This document shows positions 22,837 to 33,305 of a stretch of 64,000 nt of DNA, piece by piece. Below the pieces are notes generated by a model. That model was not told the DNA's origin. It was given only the letters and a program-made list of their open reading frames with translations, and did no database searches. Numbering within the stretch: position 1 is the first letter of the stretch; each line of letters starts with the position of its first letter. The DNA comes from Moringa oleifera (Eukaryota; Streptophyta; Magnoliopsida; Brassicales; Moringaceae), in the NCBI GenBank assembly GCA_021397835.1, contig JAJFZO010000229.1, positions 186,001-250,000 on the forward strand, given 5' to 3'. The translations under genes and the position numbers were made by a program.

Positions 22837-25800
22837 ATGATATCAAAAATGCCATCTTCGTCTTCGAGAATTCTGAGCAACATTTACTACCAAAAATCTG
22901 GATTATTCTCTTTCCTCTGTTCCTCTGGCTACCGTTATCGTGGCGGTCACCTAACTCTGTCACAGTGCCGCTCGATCTCCTCCACGCCGTTCCGTGGATC
23001 ATGGATGGACACGATCAAAGGCGTATTCACCGGGAAGAAGACCTCCTCAGAAGAAGCCACACTCAGTGCGGAACCATTCACTCTCATCAGTAAGTTCAAA
23101 GCCACGGCCCTGTCTCATTGCTGCCTCTACATTGAGCCGCTTTAAGTTCTGTACCTACTGATTTGCTATGAAATTTAGTTTTTTTGATTGACTCTTTAGC
23201 TGTTTTGTGGGGTGAAATAAGTTAATGTATAGCTATGTGCACAAATGGGTATTTTTTCCATGTTGTATGAATATGTTAAAAACTTCCCTAGGGATCATTT
23301 CTGTGTGATATGAATATTTCATTAGCTCCTATTGCAGGTTACTTGGTTTGGTTTGACTGGGCAATTAGATGTGTGATCTCATTATTAGTGAAAGTTCTAT
23401 TAATGTTGTTATTCTGTTAATGATTTTAGAGTTTGCTGATGAGTTGAAGAAGGCAAGAAAGTTAGGGACTTTCAAACAGTACATTGTGGGTCGAAGTAGT
23501 GAGGCCACATTTGCTGATGCATTTGAGAAACAGGAAGCAATAATCCGATATCTTGGAGGTTTTGATCCTACTGGAGAGGTTGGTCCAGTCACTCCTATGA
23601 TTAGTTTTTGCAGTGTTTGTGCTTATGGAAACATTGTGCTATTAGTTATGAATATTTTTGCTCTAGAATATGCGAATATGCTGAAATGGCTTGAATAATC
23701 GACACTGCTAATTCATAAATTGCAAAATATTCCAACACTGAAGAGATCACTAAACCCAAGTTTATTCTTCTTCTTTGCTCGTGTTCTTTATGTCCCAACC
23801 CCCCCCCCCCCTCCCCCCCAAAAAAAAACATATGTATATATTTGTCATTTGAAAGATAATAATTTGGTTAATATCTTCTCCATGCAGTCTGGTATGCTTT
23901 ATTTTCTACTGTTAAAAGGCTAAGAAATTAAAATTTTCCTATCCTGTTGACGGATGATTTCACTATCTAATTTGTTTCTTTTGCTCAAAAAAAAGAAAAA
24001 AAAATTCTAATTTTTTTGTGAGAACCTAATGCAAATGATAACTGTCATATTATCATGTATATAGCTGAAGGATACTACTAAGAAAAAGATCTTGAATCAA
24101 ATTTGTATATCAAGAATGCGGTTCGGCTTTCATGGCATATTGGTCCACACTGTCTTTTTCTCCCATCTTTTTGTAATTTGTGTCTATGTCAATGTCTTGA
24201 TTTCAATATTAGGTCTTTTGATTTGTAGAACCTCCAAACCAGTCAAAAGCAAGAAGCAGCAAAGCAATGCAATTGTACAATAGCTGATGTTGAGAATGCG
24301 CTTGCAAAATTTACATGGGCCAAAGAAGCACAAAAGAAAATAGCACAGTTAAAAGAAGAGGGGAAACCTATGCCAAAGAGCCTTGCTGAGGTACTATCAG
24401 CAGCATTTATTCTTGGTTGTTGTCATGCACATTAACAAATAGGTTATATCCATGACTCTTTTGTTATTCAATGATTCATGTAATTGATCATGTACTGTAT
24501 GTTTGAGGTATTAATTGAATATTGTAAGTATGGTGAAGTTGTTTCTTGATTTTGTTAATTGCAAGAATATAATTTCATTGTGAAAAAACACTTGTGTATT
24601 TGTGCACTAATCTGTTCAAATGATGTGGTTGTTTGGCAATTAAATACCATATCTAAATAGACATTAGATTTTACTTCCACCTTAGACCAGTTAGTTTTAG
24701 AGTAACTCAGAAATCTCCTCTTCCTACTCTTCTGTTTCTTTTTTTTTTTTTAGTGTTAGACAAGGTTCTGAATGTTGGCTTTCCTCTTTTGGTTTTGCTG
24801 GAGTTCTATAGGTGTTTCGGCATCCTACGTATGTCTTGGCTGTCTAATGAATCGAAAATATGGGGAGACTTGGTCTCAAATTCTGAACTATCAATGCTTT
24901 GTTTGGCTGCAACCTTGTACATGGAATGCAGAAAGCTAGAAGAGCTAGAGTAGGATTGAGCTAGAGTAAGGTGTTACATACATAATGGCAAAGGAGCATG
25001 GTGACCGTTGTGTTTAACCTGGTGGAGTCTCTCTTTGATGAGTTGGATATTTGAAGACTAATTACTTTCTAACAATGTTGATTTGTATAATTTGATACTT
25101 TTGAGGTTGCCAAAATTCATTATAAAATCCATCAACAAATTGAATTATGATTGCATTAACCCAAATTTAAAGGTTGATTCTTGTTGCTTTCTTTTGAAAT
25201 TAAATTATATCTGTTTCCCAATTGCTAAAATTTGCATTTGAGTAAAGTCTGGTATTGTTGCTCTTGTTTTATACATATTATGTATGCATTCATTCCTTGC
25301 ACATGGAATATTGATTGCGATTTATTTTCTATAGGTGCAAAAACTGGTGGGATCAACACCACTTGATCTTGCTCGGTCTAACTTGGCCAAGAGTGGACAG
25401 ATAAGCAGAAATGCACTCTGCCCATGTGGTTCTAAGAAAAGATACAAAAGGTAGTTCTGCTGCCTATACTTTTTGGCCTGATAGCTATATTTTATAAGCA
25501 TCTTTGTGGAGTGTGTCATCTCAGCTGATAGCATTACATTATTTCTGAAGTTCCCATAAATGACTAGCAAACCATCTCAGCTTTCTACTACGTTATCTAT
25601 TTCCAAATCTGAACTTCTCTACCCCCTCATGCCTTTTGAGTCTTTTCAAATTTAGTACCTCTTATGAACCGTGGGATGCCTGGTTCTTTATAATGAGTGC
25701 CTTCCCCATGAAGTAGGTAACAAGTAATAGATTTTAGCAACTCTTTCCCATGTGGTGATATCTGGAAAATGTAGGGTACTCATTACTTTTATGCACATTA

Positions 25801-25869
25801 TCTTTCCTTTAATTGATTTCCTCAATTGTCTTCATTTTGCTATGAAGGTGCTGTGGCAAGGACTCATAA
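22837..25869 (+). CDS. SEC-C motif protein, possible organelle presequence
   Basis: Five exons (22837-23089, 23430-23578, 24229-24390, 25335-25450 and 25848-25869) encode 233 aa; all junctions keep frame. The N-terminus (about 1-60) is rich in Ser, Arg and Tyr with almost no acidic residues and contains CRSISSTPFRGSW, typical of a mitochondrial targeting peptide. The middle is charged and helical (KFADELKKARKLGTF; FTWAKEAQKKIAQLKEEG). The C-terminus is a SEC-C zinc-binding motif, CPCGSKKRYKRCCG (217-230), split by the last intron, and the final exon is only 22 bases. SEC-C motifs are known from SecA tails and other proteins as zinc modules. The function here is not known to me. The in-frame TTG at 22810 is not a plausible start. 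Confidence 0.8.
23801..23828. repeat. Poly-C / poly-A tract in intron
   Basis: A run of about 18 C with one T, followed by nine A, lies inside the second intron of the SEC-C gene. A similar but longer C tract occurs near 63790. Confidence 0.85.
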
Positions 25870-26860
25870 ATTTTAAGAACATACGATAGCTGAGGTCACT
25901 GCATTGCATTGATGGTAGAGGGATTTTCAGAATGGTGGAACTGACATGCAGTCTCAAATAACACCTCATGGTGGTTAACTTTTTCCTTGATATGGAATTT
26001 GCCAATTGAAGGTTTTCACAGTTTTGCTTACAGGGAGTAGAGTTTATTACAATTAGCTCTTTGTATTTATGTGTAACTTTGGTGATTGGAATTTGGTGGA
26101 ACAAAGTTGAGTATAGAATGCACAAAACGAAGTTTTGGTTGCTGATTCTGCCCTCACTCCTCATTTCTTTCGTTCTTCCTCTCGTTCTTCTTCACGTCAA
26201 TAAATTTCTTTGAATTTACAGTCTTTGTTGAGGGCATACCTACAAGTTACCGAGGATAAAGTTGGCCTTGAAAAACTCATTATCTCAGTCGACTTGTCCA
26301 TGGAAGATCTGGTGTGACCCTTTCTCATGACACCCTTTTGTAACGAGCTTGTTGTGTATTGGTCTAGATTAAAATAGTACAGTGCTAATTTGCACATATT
26401 CATTGTTCTTGTAGTGATGAATGATGAAAGACCAGCATAAAGCATTAGATTCCTTTAGGTATTTTGCATAGAGATTTGCTGTTGTAAAAGTAACTTCCTT
26501 GTGGTTTAAGCTACCCTCTTTGTAGAAAAAAAATAATCCATTTTATAGAAAGGGATGATTCTGCTTTTGCATTCCTTTTCCTTGTGCTTTTAATTATCTG
26601 ATCACAGAATTTTCTTTGCATTAGCTGAAAGTTGGTAATATGTAGTAGAAGTGGAGTTGAGATGGAAACAGGGATCCAATTGGTAGTTGTCAAGTTCCTT
26701 GAGATATGTCATCCTTTAATAGATTCTCTTTTCTTGAGACACCCAAACAAATTTGGCATTCTTTTTCTATGAGAAAATTACATATTTTTTTAATTTAAAA
26801 ATCTATGATTCCTTTTCATTTTTTTAATGAGAAAATCTTTTATTACTTTTGTTATTATCC
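25870..26860. other. 3' flank and spacer before the defensin-like array
   Basis: Transcript-like sequence immediately follows the SEC-C stop and is probably its 3' untranslated region. No gene, RNA or clear repeat was recognised in the remainder. Confidence 0.45.
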
Positions 26861-26913
26861 AAAACCTTTGCATGCTTATCCTCTGCCAAAGTAGAGCATT
26901 CAGAGTTCCTATG

Positions 26914-26924
26914 AGGCTTATAAA
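26914..26924 (+). promoter_or_regulatory. TATA box, defensin-like gene 1
   Basis: gcttataaatatcagcattgc occurs about 75 bases upstream of the ATG. The same block (gcttata followed by gcattgctt) precedes the other two intact copies, so the promoter was duplicated with the gene. Confidence 0.65.
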
Positions 26925-26991
26925 TATCAGCATTGCTTATTGAATAGCCTCATAAAGACTATAGAGATACAAATTTGGCTCTATACTGTAA

Positions 26992-28308
26992 ATGGCGAAA
27001 TTTTCCAGTTTCTGCTTCCTGCTCATCCTCCTTGTTCTGACTTGTGGTATAATCTCTGAAATTCTTCATCTCCTATATAAAGTATAACATTTAATTTTTT
27101 TCTTCAATATTCCGTCAGTGTTAACATTTTCTTGATGTTTATCAGTGATTTTTTTTTTTTGCATAATATTGCTTATTTCGAGTTGCTATCCTTTGTGGAT
27201 TTATCCTTTTGAATTTTGACTTAAAAGCATACTATGAAAAAAAAAAGGTACAAAATTGCAGTTGTTTTATTTTCATTTTATGAACATAAATATAATGTTA
27301 GTCTGATTTATCATATATTTTGAGTAGTTTTTATGATGAAGATTCCAATTATCATGACGGGTTTCTGCAATTTCAAAGAAAATTTTTGGGAAATTCAAAA
27401 TTTTAAGAAATTGCTGCATCATGAGAATTACCGATCATTGACTATTAATGTCAATTTATTTTTTTGATAAATATATTTAAAATTTTAAAAATATTATGTT
27501 TTTTAAAATTTTTATTTTAAACTTTAAGATTTTTTTAAATAGATTTTAATGAATGAGAAATAATTAAATTAAATTTTTATTTAAATTATTATAAAAAATT
27601 GATCATATTTTTGTTGTTGAAATATTTGAGAATAACATAAATAAATTTTATACTTTATTTTATGTCAATTTTTAATTCATGAGTTGTTTATTATAAATAT
27701 TTAAAATTTTTTATAATAAAGTTTTTTTAAAAAATATTTTGAATGTTAAAAACACTTTTTTTAATGTTAGTAGCTTAAATATTTTTATATTTATAAAAAA
27801 TTTAAATCAAATTTTATAATATAAAATTTTTAATTTAAATATCTTTAAATTTTAAAATTTTAGATGAAACTCAATTTAACTATTTTTTATCAATCAAAAT
27901 TTGAATATACTATTCAAAATTTTATTTTTTTAAAAAACAGGTATTAATTGTTTGTATATTTTTAAAATAAAAATAAATATTATTTTTTATAATTTCAAAA
28001 TGTTATTAAAGAATAAATAAATTTTAATTAATTATTTCATTAAATAATGACATTTTAAATATTTTATTTAAAAATAAACATAATCAGAAGCAAAAATTTA
28101 ATGGACATGTGCATATACTTTTGGCTGTTTTGCAGAAATGAATGTAGTGCCCAAGACAGAAGCAAAAGACTGCCACAAAGTGTGGAACTGCAAAGGCGGC
28201 GACCGTTGCCGGGATGACTGTAGGAACCGATACAATGGCGCGGGACTGTGTGACTTGTTCACCGCACCTTCTGTGCCCAAACAATGCTTCTGCGCCTACA
28301 AGTGTTGA
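26992..28308 (+). CDS. Defensin-like cysteine-rich secreted peptide 1
   Basis: Two exons (26992-27046 and 28136-28308) encode 75 aa. Exon 1 is almost exactly the signal peptide (MAKFSSFCFLLILLVLTCG). Exon 2 encodes the mature peptide with eight cysteines, spaced C-x5-C-x5-C-x3-C-x9-C-x11-C-x-C-x3-C and ending in Cys at the stop. The CxxxC and CxC pair is the cysteine-stabilised alpha-beta signature of plant defensin-like (DEFL/LCR) peptides. The intron splits the Gly/Glu codon after the signal sequence in phase 1, as is usual in this superfamily. The intron is about 1.1 kb and carries AT-rich family A sequence. An antimicrobial or signalling role is likely from the family; nothing here decides which. 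Confidence 0.88.
27480..28080. repeat. Family A AT-rich repeat in the gene 1 intron
   Basis: The stretch shares phrases with the roughly 0.5 kb inverted-repeat elements elsewhere (ttgttgttgaaatattt; ataaataaattttatac; attttagatgaaactcaattt). The ends are degraded. It sits entirely inside the intron of defensin-like gene 1 and explains why that intron is far longer than the 0.18-0.46 kb introns of its paralogues. Confidence 0.45.
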
Positions 28309-29045
28309 AAAGTGTACCAAATTACCTTAAAATAAAGGAAAACTAATTTTATTACAGTAATTAATTATCTCAATAGAAAAATGTTTATTGATCTTATGAA
28401 AATAAATTAAGTAAGCTAAGTAAGAATAAAAGAGAGACAAAATTATATTTATTAAAATAAATTAATAAATAATATTTTAATAATAATTTGTAAAAGTATT
28501 ATGATGTTGTTAAGGTAAAAATAATGATTTTTATAATTTCAAATGTCCAAAACCTTGTAATCTAGTCTCAGACCCTAAATCCTGAGAATGAAATAGCGAT
28601 AAAACTCTTGAGGGAGAGTTTCGCTGTTAAGTGACTCCAGTTTAATAAAGAAAATTTTATATTTTATTAATAATAATTAATTGAATAATAATTAAAATAT
28701 TAAAATATTAATAATTAATATTAAAATTATTTAATCTGATTTGATTAAAGATAAGAGATTTTTCACCTCATGATTTGATCAGAAATATAAAATTTTAAAA
28801 TTAATGATGAAATCCTTGTTACTCACCCTCTACAAAAGTAAATTCCAAAGCATTAAATGCAAATGTGATCATAAATATAACATTAAAATGTGACCATCAC
28901 ACAATTAATGTTAGCATTTATAATTTGAGTTGACCATAAATATAAAATTTCTCACATTTTAATTACTTTCTATTTTTAGTAAAAATAATCATTGACTTTG
29001 ACTTTTGCATATTCATCCTCCAAAGAAAAAGACCATTGAGAGTCC

Positions 29046-29056
29046 TCATGAGCTTA
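29046..29056 (+). promoter_or_regulatory. TATA box, defensin-like gene 2
   Basis: gcttatatataagagcattgc occurs about 80 bases upstream of the ATG, aligning with the boxes of copies 1 and 3. Confidence 0.65.
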
Positions 29057-29134
29057 TATATAAGAGCATTGCTTGTTTCATAGTCTCGAAAATTATAGAG
29101 ATCCCTCAATACTAAAGTTGGCTTTCTGCTACCG

Positions 29135-29543
29135 ATGGCTAAAATTTTCAGTTTTTGCTTCCTGCTCATCCTCTTCGTTTTGGCCTCCGGTAAATTCTCT
29201 CGAAAATTCATCATCTTTTATATCAATGTTCTATCTGTCTAGATGTTTATAAGTTATTGTTTTTTAATATAATATTATTTTAATTTTTTAAAAAATAAAA
29301 TGATGTTTTAATTTATTATTTATTTTTTAAATAAAAAAGAAAATGTGTAATTTTTGGCCTTTTGCAGAGACCAATAATATAGTGCTCAAGATACAAGCAG
29401 CAGACTGCGAAAAATCTTGGGACTGCAAAAGCAAGGATCGATGTCGGGACGACTGTAAGAAGCAATACAACGGCACAGGGGAATGTGATTTGTCCACTGT
29501 ACCTTTTATACCCGTCCGATGCCGCTGTCATTACAAATGTTGA
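29135..29543 (+). CDS. Defensin-like cysteine-rich secreted peptide 2
   Basis: Two exons (29135-29189 and 29368-29543) encode 76 aa, with the same 55-base signal-peptide exon (MAKIFSFCFLLILFVLASG) and the same phase-1 splice as copy 1. The mature part has eight cysteines at corresponding positions, with Arg between the CxC pair (CRC) where copies 1 and 3 have Phe. The body is more lysine-rich (WDCKSKDRCRDDCKK), so it should be more cationic. The intron is only 178 bases. The gene shares 5' flank sequence with copies 1 and 3 (tcaatactaaagttggct just before the ATG, also in copy 3), pointing to tandem duplication. Confidence 0.88.
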
Positions 29544-31505
29544 AAATCTACCAAATTACCTTCAAATGAAAGGAAAATAAATTTAATTTTCATGTTGGAA
29601 GATTTTATTTCCATGATCAATTATCTAAATAGAGAATCCATGAAAATTAATTACACTATAATGATTATATAAAATTTTGGTGTTTATTAAATTTTTTGAT
29701 ATATTTATTAAATTTAAATTAAATGTAATATTTTAATAAATAATAATTTATAAAAATATTTTAATATATTAATTTTCAAGTGTCTAGAAATGTTTATTTG
29801 TATTATGAAATAAATTTAAGCTAAGTGAGAAAATTTTAACTGGTTTCATCTTTAGTTGAATTTAGTTAGCTAAGTTTCAACTAATTTTTAGTTGTATTTT
29901 GAATTTTTTTTAATTTTAGAATTTTAATGGCTTCAGATTTACTGCATTATAGAGTCACTGTTCATTCCATACTCTAATTTTACATTCATCACCAATTTTC
30001 CGTCTTATGCTTCTTTTCAATAAAACCCGAGAACTCATTATGCTAAGCTAAGTATAACTTAGATTTATGCCACAACTGGACAGTTAAAAAGTGTCTGCTA
30101 GGGACGTATCTTGCTGTGAAGATTCGACTGATTTTGGTATTATAATTAATTAAAATTTTTCAACCTTGTTTTCAAAGTATTGCCAGATTAAAACTATGGA
30201 AATTCTAAAGCCAAGATCTTCATACTTCTCTATACACATCTTATTCCAATCTAACTAATTTATATTCCTTCTTCCATTTTGTCTCCATACCCACCAAAAG
30301 GAATTCAACATTCTTTGCAAGTTATAAGTCAGGAACGTTGGAAGAAGAAAAATTCTCACAAAATATGATGAAATTGCCTGCCTGATTGACTTTATCAGAA
30401 TTTTTCATTTGATGCAGCTCCAGAATCAACATCCCCTCTGCCTTAAAATCTCGACATTCCGGCTTTACATTCCTTAATACTATCATGAAATACCCCTATC
30501 AAACCTAATCCCCATCTCATTAAATCATCTTAGCAATAATTCAACAGTGAAATAAGGTGAAAAAAGTTATACTAGCAATAGTTCAGTTGCAAAACAAGGT
30601 AATGTGTACATGTTCATCTAATGCGTACGAGGACCTATGACCTTTCAAATATAAATAAGTTCCTACATAACCTATAGCTCTTCTATTTAAATAGGGATTC
30701 AAATGTCACTTTGTAACTCAAAGCCAAGCTATTTCCAGGTACAAAAAGATATGAAATCAATGGCAAATGAGCTGCATCAAATTAAAAGCGCATAAATAAG
30801 GTAGAAATCTTATAGCTAACAGACTAGAGAAGCTATTTCATGCACAAGAAGCACATTAATACCTCAATATGAACATCCTTAAAATCAAAGAAAAGAACGA
30901 GAATTGATACCTGATTTTTTTTTATTGTTATTATTCTCTTCAATTTGAAAAACCCTAACCATTTAGCTTAAACCCTTTCAAATTTAAGCATAAAGACAGG
31001 ATATGGGTAAAATAGGCCTCTTAAACCCAAGCACAGGAATCACCCAACCTTGGCCCAAGTACTCTACCCACCTGGCTGTCCGAAAACCCACGGGGTAGAT
31101 ACGATTGAACCTTACTTACCCAGCTTCATTAAAAAGCTATGCACACTAGAAAATGACATGTAAATCCCTGTCTTCAACCTCGGAATGGAGAGAGAACCAG
31201 TGTAACAAACTTGCAACGAACCTGAACATCCGCCATCCCGCTCGGCGTAAATCTTGGGCATGTGCACCCGCCTCTTAACGGTATGCATAGGCTCAAGTAT
31301 GCCTAAATCTCAATTTTAATCTCTCCACTGATGTCTCAATTTCATCCTCTCAGTTTCTCTCGTTTTTCTCACTGACAAAAGAGTTGGGAGTTACCCCCGA
31401 GAGGGGCATAATGCTCTCATCTCTCTCAATCTTGTAGAGATTGACCACGAAATCTTGTCGAAATTTGGCTATCGAAGGTCCAATCGGCTCTTACAGATTT
31501 TTGCA
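29544..31505. other. Spacer inside the defensin-like array
   Basis: The first ~300 bases resemble the 3' flanks of the other copies (attaattatctaaatag, aaataaatttaag). 30.0-31.5 kb is less AT-rich and contains a patch (31030-31300) with ccacctggctgtccgaaaac and cgccatcccgctcggcg, but no convincing gene, tRNA or element was recognised in either strand. Confidence 0.4.
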
Positions 31506-31507
31506 AC

Positions 31508-31847
31508 GTCACCTTCTAAAACTGAAGTTCTACCATTGGGTTCTTCTTTTTTTTGGATCTCTATCCCACCTGAGGATCCTAAATTTCAACAGTCCCTCTA
31601 GTTTCCCGATCTTCTTCATCAGAAAGCATGTAGTTTCCATCGCATTTCAGATTCTCCATATAGTTAGTTTAGGGCTTAACAGATTTTGATCTGCTTTGCC
31701 TTAACCCCCATCGTTTTTCCCTTCTCGTCTCCCATTTCTCTTTCTGTTTCTCAAGAAGACTATCAGGTTCGTCTCTCTCCCTATTTCTTTCTCTGATTTT
31801 GGAGGAATGATGAGAAAGTGTATGGATCAACATTTAGTAGAGCTTGT
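31508..31847 (+). repeat. Duplicate of the SDE3-like gene's 5' untranslated region
   Basis: About 340 bases align in order with 37716-38065, the 5' untranslated region of the helicase gene. Shared strings include gatcctaaatttcaacag, taacagattttgatctgctt and gtctcccattt, with scattered substitutions and small indels. The match ends at tttagtagagcttgt (about 31847), where defensin-like exon sequence begins. The copy is non-coding. The short open frame at 31441-31689 overlaps it and is not a gene. Confidence 0.8.
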
Positions 31848-31935
31848 AGGAATCGATACAATACAATGGCATGGGGCTGTGTGATTTGTTCACCGCACGC
31901 ACCTCCTGTGCCCAAACAATGTTTCTGCTTATACT
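31845..31935 (+). pseudogene. Truncated defensin-like exon 2 relic
   Basis: About 90 bases correspond to the second half of exon 2 of the defensin-like genes, closest to copy 1 (aatcgatacaat, tgtgtgatttgttcaccgca, cccaaacaatg). The signal-peptide exon, the first three cysteines and the intron are missing. Small insertions shift the frame, and the last cysteine codon is lost. It is joined directly to the helicase-derived segment upstream and to a family B AT-rich element downstream. It is not functional as a defensin-like gene. Confidence 0.8.
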
Positions 31936-31937
31936 AA

Positions 31938-32320
31938 TGGCACGTTTGTTTGATGGAATGAAATAAAAAATAAAATAAATATTTTTAATTATAAAAAATA
32001 AAAATAGTATTATTAGATTTAATTTATTAAAATTAAATAAAATATAAATTTATTTTTATATATTTAATTTATCAAATAATAAAATTAAAAAATAATTAAG
32101 TTTAAAAAATTATTATATTTTTAATTAAATTAATTTTTATTAAATTATTATTAAAATAATAATTAATAAATATTTTATAATAATAATATAGTAATAATTA
32201 TTTTTTATTTTTAAATATGAATATTATTTTTTATAATATTAATATTTAATTAATATTTTAATAATAATATTTTATTTTTAAATTATTAAAAAAAGAAAAT
32301 AATATTAATTAAAGAAAATC
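31938..32320. mobile_element. Family B AT-rich element, partial
   Basis: Begins ggcacgtttgtttgatggaa, matching the left end of the element at 2535. The interior shares ataataatttaaat-type blocks and taataattattttttatt. The right end is not clear. Confidence 0.4.
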
Positions 32321-32529
32321 TTTGTTGGTTGACTAAATTCCACGGCATCATTAAATACAGATTTGACCATAAATATAACATTAGGATTTGACCATAAATA
32401 TACAATTAATATGGTCTGACCATCAATATTAAACTTCTCACATTATGATTTCTTTTTGATGAGAAAATCTTTGACTTTTTACTTTTGCATATTTATCCTC
32501 TAAAGAAATAGGCCATTGAGAATCCTCAT

Positions 32530-32540
32530 GGGCTTATAAA
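32530..32540 (+). promoter_or_regulatory. TATA box, defensin-like gene 3
   Basis: gcttataaatagcagcattgc occurs about 80 bases upstream of the ATG, in the same relative place as in copies 1 and 2. Confidence 0.65.
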
Positions 32541-32614
32541 TAGCAGCATTGCTTGTTGAACAGCTGTGAAGATTATAGAGATACATCAATACTAAAGTTG
32601 GCTCAATATTATAA

Positions 32615-33305
32615 ATGGCCAAATTTTTCGTTTTTTGTTGCGTGCTCATCCTCCTTGTTTTGGCCTATGGTAAAATCTCCCGAAATTCATCATCTTTTAT
32701 GTCAATATTCTATCTGTCTCGACATCTTCTTGATGTTTATGAGTAATTGTATTTATTTTTTCTTTTGCATAATATTGTTTATTTGGAGCTACGATGCTCA
32801 TGGATTTATCTTTTTGAATTTTAACTTAAAAGCATACTGTGTTAAAAAAGATAATTAAATTTATAAAATTATAATTTTTTATAAATAATATATATAATGT
32901 ATAGATATTATATATTTTGTAATCGTCTTTACAATAAAAAAATTTCTACTTTGAAGCATGTTTAGAAAGTCAAGATAATAAAAAAATTTAAATTATGATG
33001 TAAATTTTAATAATTTAACAATAATTTAAATTATTATTAATCAATTTTTTAAAAATAACATAATTAGGGTTTAACAGTTTTGATGAACATTTTAATGGAT
33101 ATGTGTGTATACCTTATGGCCCTTTGCAGACACCAATGTGGTGCTGAAGACAGAAGCAAAACAGTGTGACCAACTCTGGGATTGCAGAGGTGGTGATGTG
33201 CAGTGCTGGCACGACTGTAAGAACCGCTACAATGGCTTTGGGCAATGTGATGCGGCCACCGGACCTGGGGTACCCAGGCAATGCTTCTGTGCATATAATT
33301 GTTGA
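32615..33305 (+). CDS. Defensin-like cysteine-rich secreted peptide 3
   Basis: Two exons (32615-32669 and 33130-33305) encode 76 aa. The signal peptide is MAKFFVFCCVLILLVLAYG. The mature peptide keeps eight cysteines but has one extra residue between the second and third (C-x6-C: RGGDVQ), so the framework is C-x5-C-x6-C-x3-C-x9-C-x11-C-x-C-x3-C. The middle is less basic and the loop before the CxC pair is Gly/Pro-rich (TGPGVPRQ). The intron is 460 bases. The upstream 250 bases share blocks with copy 2 (gaccataaatata repeated, tcctcatgggcttata). It belongs to the tandem array and its function is inferred only from the family. Confidence 0.88.

Noticed and set aside
28084..28320. Minus-strand frames opposite defensin-like exons (also 29316-29531 and 33064-33362)
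   Set aside because: Antisense shadows of the cysteine-rich exons; the same shadow appears in each paralogue because the sense exons are homologous.
31030..31300. Possible tRNA or minus-strand gene fragment in the GC-richer patch
   Set aside because: No clover-leaf with the conserved GTTCGANTC arm could be built, and the minus-strand frame is short without a recognisable motif.
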